Origin: Psychrobacter sp. P2G3
GTDB lineage: Bacteria > Pseudomonadota > Gammaproteobacteria > Pseudomonadales > Moraxellaceae
Assembly: GCF_001593285.1 (NCBI RefSeq)
Contig: NZ_CP012529.1
Span: 3,257,752 to 3,321,751 of the forward strand
Direction: 5' to 3'
DNA length: 64,000 bases
The position numbers were made by a program, and so were the translations under genes. Below the pieces are notes generated by a model. It saw nothing but the letters and a program-made list of their open reading frames with translations. It had not been told where the DNA came from and made no database searches. This document shows, one piece after another, positions 46,501 to 56,548 of the stretch (the stretch's first letter is position 1; each line of letters starts with the position of its first letter).

Positions 46501-47610
46501 TTATAGATAAGGCGGTGGTAACAGTTGATCGCCAACATTCAGTGGTAGCTCTGAGCTTAAAACATAAGCGTAACTGATATCATCAAAAGTGTTGAATACC
46601 ATCACCATACCAGACAGCTCGCTTGGCAAGCGTACAGGCGTGTCGTTATCTTTAGTATCACGTACTAAAAGCCCTTTTTGGTAGACAGACAGCACATCAC
46701 CAGGTTTGGTGCCTTGCGTGCTACCTAAATTGATAGCTACCACACTACCCTTTGCCGCTGAGCTGATTGAATCCATAACCCGAACAATCAAACCACCACG
46801 ATTTACAGTTGCAGGCTCAGGATAGAACACTGGTGGAATAGAATTATCCAGCTCTACAAACACACGATCGCCTTCACGTACTTCTTTGCCATAAGAGTCG
46901 GTAAGTTGCAAACTACTTACGCTGTTCTCTTCAACGCTAGTTACCAAGCCAGTTGCTACTTGGGTGACTTCAAGACCAATAACTTTTTGGGTTCTGGGGT
47001 CGACATACAGCTCACCTTCACGATATACGCCATAACGTTGTCCAACGATAAGCGGAATTCCTTTGGTATAAATCTTATCGCCACTAGCAGTAATCAGGTT
47101 GCGCTTTTTGGACGCCAAGACATAAGGGGTAGTGTTGAAATCTTTTGGATTCACAATAATCGTTTTATCTAACCAGTGCTGGATCGCTGCCCGTGGAATC
47201 GGTGGAATACTATTGGCTACTGAAGTAACCGCAACCGTGCTAACGACTACATTGCCTGTTATTTGCTTTTCGATACCAGCACAACCTTCGCCTGTATCGA
47301 CCCCAATTAACGTCTTACCTTGAATGACGCATAAAATGAGTACGTCATTAGGATAAATAAGGTTAGGGTTTTTAATTTGCTTATTGGTGGCCCAAATCTC
47401 TTTCCAGCGCCATGGGCTGTCTAAATAACGCCCTGAGATATCCCATAAAGTATCGCCTTTTTTGACAATATAGCGGTTGGGCGCATCTGCTTTAATGGTT
47501 GGGGCTGGGTTATTAGCTTGAGCAGTATTCATCAACATTACACTACTGAAAGCTGTGATAAGCAGCGCTTTTGCTATAGAGTTTAGGCTCATTTTCATGG
47601 TTGTATCCAC
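46501..47610 (-). CDS. LysM-domain exported protein
   Basis: Periplasmic or envelope protein (369 aa). After a signal peptide ending near SVMLMNTAQA it has a LysM domain at about 46-95 (YIVKKGDTLWDISGRYLDSPWRWKEIWATNKQI). The rest is uncharacterised, mainly beta. Proteins of this kind commonly precede dprA in gammaproteobacteria. It lies 36 bp upstream of dprA in the same direction, so they are probably co-transcribed. Confidence 0.9.
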   Translation of the reverse strand: MDTTMKMSLNSIAKALLITAFSSVMLMNTAQANNPAPTIKADAPNRYIVKKGDTLWDISGRYLDSPWRWKEIWATNKQIKNPNLIYPNDVLILCVIQGKTLIGVDTGEGCAGIEKQITGNVVVSTVAVTSVANSIPPIPRAAIQHWLDKTIIVNPKDFNTTPYVLASKKRNLITASGDKIYTKGIPLIVGQRYGVYREGELYVDPRTQKVIGLEVTQVATGLVTSVEENSVSSLQLTDSYGKEVREGDRVFVELDNSIPPVFYPEPATVNRGGLIVRVMDSISSAAKGSVVAINLGSTQGTKPGDVLSVYQKGLLVRDTKDNDTPVRLPSELSGMVMVFNTFDDISYAYVLSSELPLNVGDQLLPPPYL

Positions 47611-47819
47611 AAGTTTTAAGGTACCGCGTAAATAGGGTTTTTGTTGTTTTATTACTTATCCCTGCAAGATTGAATCCAACAAGTTACCTAGTTGGTGGAT
47701 TAATCGCCAAGACAGTTATAATTACAATTATATACACATTAGCATATAATTAGACATCTGTTTACATAAAGTTAACCTGCAGAATATTTTATTGATTCTT
47801 GAATAGATAAGAGGTATGT

Positions 47820-47930
47820 ATGAGACCTATATCACTCATAATACCAATCAATGATTCATTTGAAAAAATCTGTTTTACCGATGCCGAAAGAGAATACGTG
47901 ACTTTTTTTCCTACTATTTTCAACCAGTAA
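47820..47930 (+). CDS. Possible small ORF (36 aa)
   Basis: ATG preceded by AGAGGT at a suitable distance and followed right at its stop by an 8-bp palindrome (CAACCAGT / ACTGGTTG, 47921-47940). The peptide begins MRPISLIIPINDSFEK and is unlike any family that I recognise. It could be chance; the ribosome site and hairpin are the only support. Confidence 0.25.
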   Translation: MRPISLIIPINDSFEKICFTDAEREYVTFFPTIFNQ

Positions 47931-47985
47931 TACTGGTTGTTGAGTGGTGCTATTCATGGTTTATTCATTATTATTAAGCAAGCAT

Positions 47986-48029
47986 TAAAAAGCCCCGCTA
48001 CCTAGATTATTTAGGTAATGAGGCTTTTG
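47986..48029 (-). terminator. Terminator after thrC
   Basis: On the minus strand, AAGCCTCATTACCTA pairs with TAGGTAGCGGGGCTT, followed by a T-run. Confidence 0.8.
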
Positions 48030-48043
48030 GTTAACTATTCAAA

Positions 48044-48057
48044 GTTTCACGTGAAAC
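48044..48057. other. parS site (perfect 14-bp core)
   Basis: GTTTCACGTGAAAC lies in the 3' flank of thrC between its terminator and stop codon. Confidence 0.88.
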
Positions 48058-48064
48058 GGATTGT

Positions 48065-49486
48065 TTAGGCTAGAGTTGGTTGTACATGCTGACGAATCTG
48101 CTCAGCGACCAACTCTGCTTTATTGTCTAAGATAACAACATGCTGCTCTAAATCTTCCAAACCTTCAGTGTGGACTGGACGTGCGATATCTATTGGGCCA
48201 ATAGCTTCAACGATAGTCTCTGCAAATTTGACTGGCAACGCAGTCTCTGCGCAAATAATAACTTCGCCCTCTTGCTGAAGCTCTTTGGCGACTTTGATAC
48301 CATCAGCCGTATGTGGGTCGACCAATTCGCCATATTGTTCATATAAAGATTTGATTGTTTGTAAACGGTCGGCGTGGGTAGACTTGCCCGCAGCAAAGCC
48401 ATAACGGCTATTAACGGCATCCAGTACATCTGACAAATCAAAACCTTGACCTGATTTTACACCCTCAAACAATTCATGAACACGCGCACTGTCTTTTTCT
48501 AGTAATAGATAAACAAAGCGCTCAAAGTTAGAAGCTTTGGAGATATCCATTGAAGGGCTAGAGGTCACGTAGGTTTTGTCAGTCGCACGTGGCTGGTAAG
48601 CACCTTGATTAAAGAAGTCATTGAGCACATCGTTCTCATTGGTCGCGACGATTAAACGCCCTATGGGTAACCCCATCTCACGAGCAATGTGACCTGCGCA
48701 AACATTACCAAAGTTACCTGAAGGAATACTAAAGCTGATTTGTTCATCATTGCTATTTGTCACTGCAAAGTAAGCTTTAAAGTAGTAAACAATCTGCGCC
48801 AAGATACGACCCCAGTTAATTGAGTTGACCGTGCCTAAATTATAAGCGGCTTTAAACTCTGCATCTTGTTGTAAGGCTTTGACGATGTCTTGGCAATCAT
48901 CAAACATACCGTCGATAGCGATATTATGAATATTGTCATCCGTTAAGCTATACATTTGCGCGCGCTGGAATTCGCTCATTTTGCCATGTGGTGACAGCAT
49001 AAAGACTTCGATGTTTTCTTTACCGCGCAGTGCATATTCTGCCGCACTACCCGTATCTCCGCTGGTCGCACCGATGATGGTAATGCGTGCCTCTTTTTGC
49101 TTAAGTACATACTCAAAAGCATTGCCCAAAAACTGCATCGCCACATCTTTGAACGCTAGCGTTGGACCGTTGGACAATCCTAAAATATAGAGATTATCTT
49201 CAAGCTTACGTACTGGCGTAATCTCTGCACTACCAAATACCTCAGTCGTATAAGTACGCTCTACAATATCTTTTAGATCAGCATAAGGAATATCGGTAGC
49301 AAAGCGTTGCATGATAGCTAGCGCTAACGCTGGATAGCTGAGCGTACGCCATTCATCAAGCGTCGCATTATCGATATTTGGATAGTGTTCAGGCAACATC
49401 AAGCCACCATCTGGTGCAAGCCCCATTAAGAGCACGTCACTAAAATCCATCGGCGCTGTCTGACCACGGGTACTGATATATTTCAT
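48065..49486 (-). CDS. thrC: Threonine synthase
   Basis: PLP enzyme (473 aa) converting O-phosphohomoserine to threonine. It starts KYISTRGQTAPMDFSDVLLMGLAPDGGL, the long-form ThrC N terminus. The PLP lysine is in NGPTLAFKDVAMQF, with GATSGDTGSAA and the SIPSGNFGNVCAG binding block following. Size and ends match the gammaproteobacterial long type. hom and thrB are not adjacent, and no leader peptide is seen. Confidence 0.95.
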   Translation of the reverse strand: MKYISTRGQTAPMDFSDVLLMGLAPDGGLMLPEHYPNIDNATLDEWRTLSYPALALAIMQRFATDIPYADLKDIVERTYTTEVFGSAEITPVRKLEDNLYILGLSNGPTLAFKDVAMQFLGNAFEYVLKQKEARITIIGATSGDTGSAAEYALRGKENIEVFMLSPHGKMSEFQRAQMYSLTDDNIHNIAIDGMFDDCQDIVKALQQDAEFKAAYNLGTVNSINWGRILAQIVYYFKAYFAVTNSNDEQISFSIPSGNFGNVCAGHIAREMGLPIGRLIVATNENDVLNDFFNQGAYQPRATDKTYVTSSPSMDISKASNFERFVYLLLEKDSARVHELFEGVKSGQGFDLSDVLDAVNSRYGFAAGKSTHADRLQTIKSLYEQYGELVDPHTADGIKVAKELQQEGEVIICAETALPVKFAETIVEAIGPIDIARPVHTEGLEDLEQHVVILDNKAELVAEQIRQHVQPTLA

Positions 49487-49687
49487 GGTTTATTCCCTAC
49501 TTAAAACGTCTAAAGTTAGTCTTTAGTACCTGAATTAGTACCTGAGTCTCAACATCGTATAAACTATCGTAGACTAGTATTTTTAGCTTAGCATTTTGCT
49601 TTCGCAAAGGTTTATGCTTGGCTAGTAAGCACCAGCCTATATTAATGAATTTAGAAGGCCGAGAGTGAGGTTCTGTAATATTGTATT

Positions 49688-51265
49688 TTATTCAGCAGTC
49701 TTTTGCAGCAATGCATAATAAAAACCATCACCGCTAGCGCTATCAATCGGTAGACACTGACGACCGATCGCTTGGGCGATGCCCCAGTTGCAATCCTCGG
49801 TAAGTTCAATGGCTACCGCATTGTTATAGTGAGTGAGGAACTCTTGCATTTGTTCGACGTTTTCTTGCTTTAAGATAGAGCAAGTCACATATAATAGATA
49901 GCCACCGACTTTAAGTTGTGGCCACAGATTATGCAAGATATCCGCTTGTAACAGTGCGGTTTGCTCGACGTCTTCTTCAGTACGCAAGATACTGATATCA
50001 GGATGACGACGAATCACCCCAGTAGCCGTACAAGGCGAGTCTAGTAATATAGCGTCAAATACAAGTTTGTTCTTCTTTTTCTTACCAACCCCTTGCCATA
50101 TGGTCGCATCAGTACAGACAATATTGAGCGCGATGTTTTTTTCAGCTTGCTTTAAGTCTTGCTGTGTTAAATTTAGGCGCTGTAAGTTTTCATAAATACG
50201 CTCGATACGCGGTGCTTCATTATCAATAGCCGTTACCTTGATGTTACTAATCACAGGTGACGTTTCAGCATCTTCTTGTTTCACGTGAAACAACGACGAC
50301 TCATCTGAGCTCAATAGTTCTAACCAATGAGCCAGTTTACCACCGGGTGCAGCGCAAGCATCTAAAATGTGTAGCTGGTTATTATCAGCGTCTGAATCAA
50401 TGTCTGTATTAGACTTATCAGCACTAACTTTATTCATTAAAGCGGTATGAATGAGTGGCGCAGCAAGTTGAGCATGCATATCTTGTACGCTGGCAGCACC
50501 TTCAGCGAAATGAGGCAAAGCGCTCACTGCAGTGCTTTGATGTAACCTAAGACCTTTGGTTGATAATGTTGTAGGCGTGGCTGTATCTGACGAACTCGTT
50601 AAGTTAAAACCACTGGTTAGCTCAACCAAATCCGCTTCTATCTCTGCCCCATCCAATGCTTGCTGATAATCCTCTACTGAGCTAACCCCTGAGTTTACCC
50701 GTAAAAACATCGGCGCAGCTTGGCGTAAACCTTGGGTCAGCTCATCATACTGCTCGCTCCAGTCTTGCTTAAGCTGATAGGCGAGCCAATTCGGTAGACT
50801 ATGCTTTTTGTCGCACTTCTTACGGAACTTGCTTGGGTTCTTAGCTACTTTACGTAAGATGGCATTGATAAGACCTGTCGCATGCGCAAAATCGATTTCT
50901 TTCGCCGCTTCGACCGTTTCATGAATGGCGGCATGGTCAGCGACTTCTAAGTATAGCAACTGTACTAAGCCCACTTGAATGGTGGTGCGCACCTCAATCT
51001 CATCGATAGGATTATCTGCCAAGCTATCGAGCAATCGTGCAAGTGCATGCCATTGACGTAGAGTGGTTAGCAATAGGGCGTGTGCAAAGCCTTTATCGCC
51101 GTCATGCAAACTGTTTAACAATGGGTCAAGAACGCTTGAGAGCGACTGACCATTTTGAATAGCCAGTAAGGTGCGAATTACTCGTACGCGTACGCTGCCA
51201 TTCATAATGAGATTGCTTGAACGTTTGAGCTTATTATTTCTTGGCGCAGTGCTGGTTTGTCTCAT
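49688..51265 (-). CDS. rsmB: 16S rRNA m5C967 methyltransferase RsmB
   Basis: Methylates C967 of 16S rRNA (525 aa). The N-terminal NusB-like domain (LLAIQNGQSLSSVLDPLLNSL) precedes the PUA-like linker and the Rossmann core with DACAAPGGKLAHWLELL. The two RsmB cysteines are in LLDSPCTATGVIRRHPDI and YVTCSILKQENVEQ. About 80 residues longer than E. coli RsmB, mostly from linkers; one insertion encodes LFHVKQ, which is a parS site. It is immediately downstream of fmt. Confidence 0.94.
   Translation of the reverse strand: MRQTSTAPRNNKLKRSSNLIMNGSVRVRVIRTLLAIQNGQSLSSVLDPLLNSLHDGDKGFAHALLLTTLRQWHALARLLDSLADNPIDEIEVRTTIQVGLVQLLYLEVADHAAIHETVEAAKEIDFAHATGLINAILRKVAKNPSKFRKKCDKKHSLPNWLAYQLKQDWSEQYDELTQGLRQAAPMFLRVNSGVSSVEDYQQALDGAEIEADLVELTSGFNLTSSSDTATPTTLSTKGLRLHQSTAVSALPHFAEGAASVQDMHAQLAAPLIHTALMNKVSADKSNTDIDSDADNNQLHILDACAAPGGKLAHWLELLSSDESSLFHVKQEDAETSPVISNIKVTAIDNEAPRIERIYENLQRLNLTQQDLKQAEKNIALNIVCTDATIWQGVGKKKKNKLVFDAILLDSPCTATGVIRRHPDISILRTEEDVEQTALLQADILHNLWPQLKVGGYLLYVTCSILKQENVEQMQEFLTHYNNAVAIELTEDCNWGIAQAIGRQCLPIDSASGDGFYYALLQKTAE
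50277..50292. other. parS site (perfect 16-bp palindrome) inside rsmB
   Basis: TGTTTCACGTGAAACA, the exact parS consensus, is read as Leu-Phe-His-Val-Lys-Gln in a non-conserved insertion of rsmB. Position in a variable segment suggests it was tolerated as a site rather than for protein function. Confidence 0.92.
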
Positions 51266-51350
51266 TAAATTTGATTTCCTTGACGCATGATCGATAGCGT
51301 CTTGTGCAAGTGGGGTTGCTTATAATTAAAGTACATTAAGCTTAATTGAA

Positions 51351-52415
51351 TTATTTCGAATCAGTCGTAAACTGGTCACCATCATCAAGCTGATTGCCAT
51401 GACAGACTTGCTCAGCGGTAACGGGTTTGCTACCAGCAAACTGTAATTTGGTTATGGCGAGCGTGCTAGCAGGTTGTTCTTTATCGTCGGTTTGCTGATT
51501 GTTACCACAGGCTATTAAAATGGCTTTACGTCCAACACTAATAACTTTGCCTGCTGGCTCTGTCGTTTGCTGCGACGGATTAACTGCTAAGCTTTCTAAT
51601 ATCTTTACACGTGCACCATCTAAAAAAGTATAAGCACCTGGCCACGGTGTTAAACCACGAATTTGACGCTCAATAACGCTAGCAGATTGCGTCCAATCAA
51701 TTTCGCCCTCAGTTTTTACCAGCTTTTCAGCGTAATTGGCTTGATTGTCATCTTGGGCAATTGCTTTTGCTTGGTAGCTTGGCAAATCTTGTAGGACAGT
51801 GCTTATAGCAGTTGCCCCTAAGTCGGCTAATTTATCATGTAAGCTTGCCGCCGTATCATTATCAGCGATAGTACAGCTTACTTTATGGAGCATATCGCCG
51901 GTATCCAGCCCCTTATCCATCTGCATGATGGTAATGCCGGTCTCAGAATCTCCTGCTAATAACGCGCGATGGATAGGTGCAGCACCGCGCCAACGTGGCA
52001 GTAGTGAGGCATGAATATTTAGACAGCCATAGGTAGGTGTGGTCAACACACCAATGGGCAAAATAAGACCATATGCTGCAACGATCATCACGTCAGGCTG
52101 ATAGCTTGATAACGTTTGCCTTGCGGCCATACCTTCTGCGCTGGATTTTTTGAAGGTAGCAGGCTGTTCAACAGGAATGTCATGAGTGAGCGCTACCTGC
52201 TTGACCGCAGACGCAGCCAGCTTTTGGCCACGTCCCGCTTTCCGATCAGGCTGCGTATATACCGCGACTACATCTATATTAAGCTGCTCTTGCTGAGCAA
52301 TTAATGACTCAAGACTAGAAGCGGCAAATTCCGGCGTGCCTGCAAACACTATGCGCAAGCGACTGGGTCGTACAATACTGTCAGAAGCAGAGTTAATTGT
52401 GGTCATAACACCCAT
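51351..52415 (-). CDS. fmt: Methionyl-tRNA formyltransferase
   Basis: Formylates initiator Met-tRNA (354 aa). It has RIVFAGTPEFAASSLESLI, the catalytic block CLNIHASLLPRWRGAAPIHRALLAGD, and TGITIMQMDKGLDTGDM; the C-terminal OB-like domain holds GLTPWPGAYTFLDGARVKI. The N terminus has about 20 extra residues. def, usually adjacent, is not between fmt and the sensor kinase; it may lie elsewhere. rsmB follows at 85 bp. Confidence 0.95.
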   Translation of the reverse strand: MGVMTTINSASDSIVRPSRLRIVFAGTPEFAASSLESLIAQQEQLNIDVVAVYTQPDRKAGRGQKLAASAVKQVALTHDIPVEQPATFKKSSAEGMAARQTLSSYQPDVMIVAAYGLILPIGVLTTPTYGCLNIHASLLPRWRGAAPIHRALLAGDSETGITIMQMDKGLDTGDMLHKVSCTIADNDTAASLHDKLADLGATAISTVLQDLPSYQAKAIAQDDNQANYAEKLVKTEGEIDWTQSASVIERQIRGLTPWPGAYTFLDGARVKILESLAVNPSQQTTEPAGKVISVGRKAILIACGNNQQTDDKEQPASTLAITKLQFAGSKPVTAEQVCHGNQLDDGDQFTTDSK

Positions 52416-52868
52416 ATTACATATTAGATTAGTAGTCGTGACATTATAGGTGAGTTTACAGTGTAGTGCTATGATTGTGGTTCAAGACCATAGCAGTCTA
52501 TTTTGGGTTATATTTGCAATCTATATTACTGATGTATTCTATATCGACATAAGTTTATCAAAACTAACTATTAACCCATACTTATCACATTATGTTTAAA
52601 TATTTGACTAGATAAACCTCTTTTTTCTGACCTAAAAGTTCGCTAAGCTGCTAAATTAGTACGATTGCCATAACCGCGCTGGTAGTAAATTTGTTACTAT
52701 AAGTAATCTATATTACTGCTTATCACAATAATCTAAAAAAATTTAACAATAAAATTCAAGAATTATAGGTGAAAACTAGCGGTTAAAACGTACCATCCAA
52801 TTATTAGAGTAGATTATTTTAGCTTACCATCGCACTACCTTGTCGCGCAGGTATAGGATAATATCCCC
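52416..52868. other. 453-bp divergent gap, fmt / hybrid kinase
   Basis: AT-rich sequence with no ORF or RNA gene that I can support. It should hold promoters for both flanking genes. No parS, DnaA box or clear hairpin was seen here. Confidence 0.5.
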
Positions 52869-55730
52869 ATGCAACAGTTTCAGTCATTAAAACGTCTGCT
52901 TTTCTTTTACATCTTGACGCTGCTGATAATGCTGGTCTTATACTATGCCATGATGTTTTCGGCACTCAAAACCCAAAGCCAAGAACATAGCCAAGTTGTT
53001 TTTACGGCGCTGAAACATGAAACGACTGATCATGCCGTACCGACAGAGGCTGATATCGAAAAAATACTTACCAAACCTTTTTTTCAGGATATCAGTTATC
53101 AGCTAATTCTCATGATGCCTTCTGGGCAGACATACGTCTATCGTCACACTCAGCCTTTTGAACAACAATTTTCTAATATCACTTTTCCTACACTTACGAC
53201 TACATCTAAGACTGCCACCAGCTCATATCAGATAAATAATGTTACGCTGACAGGTAAGATTAAGGTTGAAAGTGGTCATCAGATATATGTAGTATTGCGC
53301 CACCAACCTCTTGATATAAATTGGATATCTTACCGATTTTGGTTGCCTTTGATGACAGCAATTATGTTGTTTAGTCTAGCACTACTTTATATGCTCAAAC
53401 GCCGGACTAATTGGGACCAGTTAGTACAGTATACAGAAAGCCTGACGATGTCATCTAAGGAAGCCTATTTACCGCCACCGTTTGTAAAGGAAAAAACCAC
53501 CCCCGAATTCTTGCGCTTAGGTCATTCTCTAAGCCGGGTCAGCTATCAGCTACACGATCATCATCGACGCATCAAAACGCTTAGCCAGCGTTTGGAACAT
53601 TTGGTTAATCAAGCACCTTTACCGATGCTTATGGTCATGCGCCAAGGTCACATAAGTTTTTTTAATCAACGCTTTGAACAAGTTTTTACTACCGCTTTCC
53701 AGCGTGACTCTAATTATAGCTTAACGGATTTTTTGACTGGCAGTGATAAAGCGACCCAACAACTATTACAGAAACTATCTACTCTACGCGTTACTCGTAA
53801 TCTGTTAGTTTATGGCTTAGAAGATAAACAAGCTTATCAGTTACATATCACTCCATGGTTTGGGGCACACGGACAAGTTCATGGCTTTACCGTATTACTC
53901 AATAACGTCGATAAGCTCGTTAAACAAGTAGATGACCTACAGCTTCAAAACCAGCAAGCGCAATTACAAATAAAAGAATTTGCTAAACTTAGATCTATTA
54001 TTGGTCATGAATTACGTACCCCGCTAAACGCAATTATTGGTACGTTAGAGTTGATAGAGGCGAATCGCTTAACGCCAGGTCAGCAAGAAGTGCTATCCAT
54101 GTTGAGTCAGTCTAGTCAGTCAATGCTAGCGATGCTGAACGATATGCTCGACATGGCAAAAATAAAAGCAGGTAAGGCTGATATCGTCAATGAGCCTAAT
54201 GATATTTTTAAACTTGGGCAACATATTAGTGATTTGATGGTCGGTAGCGCGCGCAGGCAAGGCATTAATTTATTGTACTTCTTTGCCCCTGACTGTCCGC
54301 GCTATGTCAGCACTGATGGCAACCGCCTACGCCAAATTCTGCTTAACTTACTAGATAATGCGATCAAATTCACCCCAGCAGGTTATGTGGCGTTAATTGT
54401 TGAACCCATTACTTATGAGCAGATGTGTTTTATCACTAGTCTTAACAGTAAGCGCACCTTAACCAGTGCTGCACGTAACCAAAACTTAGCATCTGATAAC
54501 CGCCTACCTAATACGGTCGTTAATACTGGGGATAACCATCAATGGATGCGTTTTAGCGTCAAAGACACAGGTATTGGCATTGCAGATTCTGAGCAGCACA
54601 GACTTTTTTCATACTTCAATCAAGCAAATAAGCAAATTAGCCAAAAATTTGGTGGTACAGGACTCGGTCTTGCTATCTCCAATAGCTTCGCACAGTTATT
54701 AGGTGGCTTTATTCAACTAGATAGTGAGCTTGGCATAGGCAGTAACTTCTCTCTGTACTTACCTTGTCATACGCCAACTTATCAGCCGATATATCATTTC
54801 CACAGCAGCCTAACCCATATTCGCCTCATTGCTGTTGTTGAACAAGAGATTTGCGCAACATTTCTACAGCAGGTGTGCTCACATCTATCGTTGCCTGTCA
54901 GTATCTATACCAATTTAGACAGTGCTGCTGCCCAACAGTTATATGAGCAGCTAGAAAAGGAAGCACAAATACTAAAACCAGTATTGCTACTAGATTATGA
55001 ATATTATGAGACTCACAGCCTTTTACCAGCTCATCTTTCAGTGGCTACTGAAAGCTCAAAAACAGGTAGCCCAGCGAAACCCAATGATAATGAAAAAAGC
55101 AATATTATTAACAAATTACTGAATAATACTTCCTTACCAAAACTCTTATTAAGCATGAAGCCCGAACGCAGTATTACTTCTTCGTTATTGGACAAATTTG
55201 ACGGATTTTTGAATAAACCTTTAGATATTGCATTGTTACTATCTGAGCTAATACGTTTAGCACAGCCAGTAACCATTACTCAGAAAAATAAAGATACTAT
55301 TGACGATATTGAGAGTAAAAAAGAGTTCACTGTAGAGGTTGATACTAAGGAAGCATCTACAGCTCCTTTGGTTTTAGTTGTCGATGATAACTCGACCAAT
55401 CAAAAGATTACTTGTAAGCTATTGGACAAACTAGGCTATTCTTGTTTGGTTGCAGATAATGGCCGACAAGCCTTAGAGCAACTTGATGTTCAGAGACAAC
55501 AAATTGCCCTAATTCTTATGGATTGCCGTATGCCAGTTATGGATGGCTTGCAAGCTACCCAAATCATACGATCACAAGGAGATAGTATTCCTATCGTCGC
55601 ATTAACTGCCAATAATACAGAAGATGATCGTGAGGCCTGTCGCTTGGCAGGAATGGATGATTTTTTGGCCAAACCTATCAACAAAGATAAATTGCAGACG
55701 GTTTTGCAAAGCCTAATGACAACCGAATAA
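52869..55730 (+). CDS. Hybrid sensor histidine kinase / response regulator
   Basis: Membrane sensor of 953 aa. Two helices (about 12-32 and 156-174) flank a periplasmic domain of 120 residues. After a PAS-like region comes HisKA with His380 (IIGHELRTPLNAIIG), then HATPase_c (N box LLDNAIKF, GIGIADSEQ, GGTGLGLAIS), a degenerate receiver at about 660-820, and a true receiver with Asp885 (LILMDCRMPVMDG). No Hpt domain is present, so the phosphate must go to a separate protein. BarA/GacS-like in outline, but the missing Hpt makes that assignment uncertain. Confidence 0.88.
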   Translation: MQQFQSLKRLLFFYILTLLIMLVLYYAMMFSALKTQSQEHSQVVFTALKHETTDHAVPTEADIEKILTKPFFQDISYQLILMMPSGQTYVYRHTQPFEQQFSNITFPTLTTTSKTATSSYQINNVTLTGKIKVESGHQIYVVLRHQPLDINWISYRFWLPLMTAIMLFSLALLYMLKRRTNWDQLVQYTESLTMSSKEAYLPPPFVKEKTTPEFLRLGHSLSRVSYQLHDHHRRIKTLSQRLEHLVNQAPLPMLMVMRQGHISFFNQRFEQVFTTAFQRDSNYSLTDFLTGSDKATQQLLQKLSTLRVTRNLLVYGLEDKQAYQLHITPWFGAHGQVHGFTVLLNNVDKLVKQVDDLQLQNQQAQLQIKEFAKLRSIIGHELRTPLNAIIGTLELIEANRLTPGQQEVLSMLSQSSQSMLAMLNDMLDMAKIKAGKADIVNEPNDIFKLGQHISDLMVGSARRQGINLLYFFAPDCPRYVSTDGNRLRQILLNLLDNAIKFTPAGYVALIVEPITYEQMCFITSLNSKRTLTSAARNQNLASDNRLPNTVVNTGDNHQWMRFSVKDTGIGIADSEQHRLFSYFNQANKQISQKFGGTGLGLAISNSFAQLLGGFIQLDSELGIGSNFSLYLPCHTPTYQPIYHFHSSLTHIRLIAVVEQEICATFLQQVCSHLSLPVSIYTNLDSAAAQQLYEQLEKEAQILKPVLLLDYEYYETHSLLPAHLSVATESSKTGSPAKPNDNEKSNIINKLLNNTSLPKLLLSMKPERSITSSLLDKFDGFLNKPLDIALLLSELIRLAQPVTITQKNKDTIDDIESKKEFTVEVDTKEASTAPLVLVVDDNSTNQKITCKLLDKLGYSCLVADNGRQALEQLDVQRQQIALILMDCRMPVMDGLQATQIIRSQGDSIPIVALTANNTEDDREACRLAGMDDFLAKPINKDKLQTVLQSLMTTE

Positions 55731-55873
55731 GCTATCTATCACTTATTATCGACTATCACTTCATTCTGCTTTCGTTACTTTCAATAGCTCTGATAACTGT
55801 CTTAGGGCGAGTCCTCAATCTGAATGAACGAACTCTTAATGAGGACACACCCTAGTATTTAACAAAATATTTG

Positions 55874-56548
55874 TTATTTCATGAAGCCATTATCTGCTAA
55901 AAAAGCTTCTGTAATCTGGCTTTGCGGACTTGGCGCATTCATGCCACTAGTTTGCGACTTGTTTATTAAACGTTCTAAGTAGCGCGCAACGATATCCACT
56001 TCGATATTAACTTTGCTGCCAACCAGCCAGTGCTTAGCGATATTGGTCACTTGCGCGGTATGAGGAATGATATTTAAAGAGACAATGTTGTCACGTACAA
56101 GGTTGGTCGTCAGGCTAATACCATCAACCGTGATAGAGCCTTTAGTCGCCGTATAGTGAGCAAATTCTTGTGGTATCTCAATTTCGATATAGATAGAGCG
56201 CGCATCTTGTTGTAGCTTACTGACTACCCCTACTCCGTCAACGTGACCGGCAACGATATGTCCCCCAAAACGAGTCGTTGGGAGCATCGCCTTTTCTAAG
56301 TTGACAATATGACCTGCTTTTAGCTCTTCAAGTGCTGTACGAGCAATCGTTTCACGTGAGACATCAACAGAATAATGATTACTGCCAAACTCTACGACGG
56401 TCAAACAAATACCGTTTGAAGCAATAGAATCACCTAACTTTACATCACCAAAATCTAAATCATCAGACTCTATCGTCAAACGTATGTCACCGCCCGTAGG
56501 CTGCATGGATTTAACCTTTCCAACACTTTCTATAATTCCGGTAAACAT
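55874..56548 (-). CDS. ribE: Riboflavin synthase alpha subunit
   Basis: Makes riboflavin from two 6,7-dimethyl-8-ribityllumazine molecules (224 aa). The two tandem lumazine-binding repeats are visible: MFTGIIESVGKVKSM to VDVSRETI, and GGHIVAGHVDGVGVV to VSLNIIPHT. The ribE symbol follows gammaproteobacterial use (ribC in E. coli). It is separated from ribD by a 416-bp gap full of DnaA boxes. No FMN riboswitch motif is seen upstream. Confidence 0.95.
   Translation of the reverse strand: MFTGIIESVGKVKSMQPTGGDIRLTIESDDLDFGDVKLGDSIASNGICLTVVEFGSNHYSVDVSRETIARTALEELKAGHIVNLEKAMLPTTRFGGHIVAGHVDGVGVVSKLQQDARSIYIEIEIPQEFAHYTATKGSITVDGISLTTNLVRDNIVSLNIIPHTAQVTNIAKHWLVGSKVNIEVDIVARYLERLINKSQTSGMNAPSPQSQITEAFLADNGFMK
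56349..56362. other. parS-like site, one mismatch
   Basis: GTTTCACGTGAGAC within ribE, one base off the parS core. Confidence 0.35.

Larger units (their letters stand above)
47611..48064. other. 454-bp gap with small ORF, terminator and parS
   Basis: Contains a possible 36-codon ORF (47820-47930), a hairpin after it, the thrC terminator (47986-48029), and a parS site (48044-48057). Otherwise no features are recognised. Confidence 0.6.
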
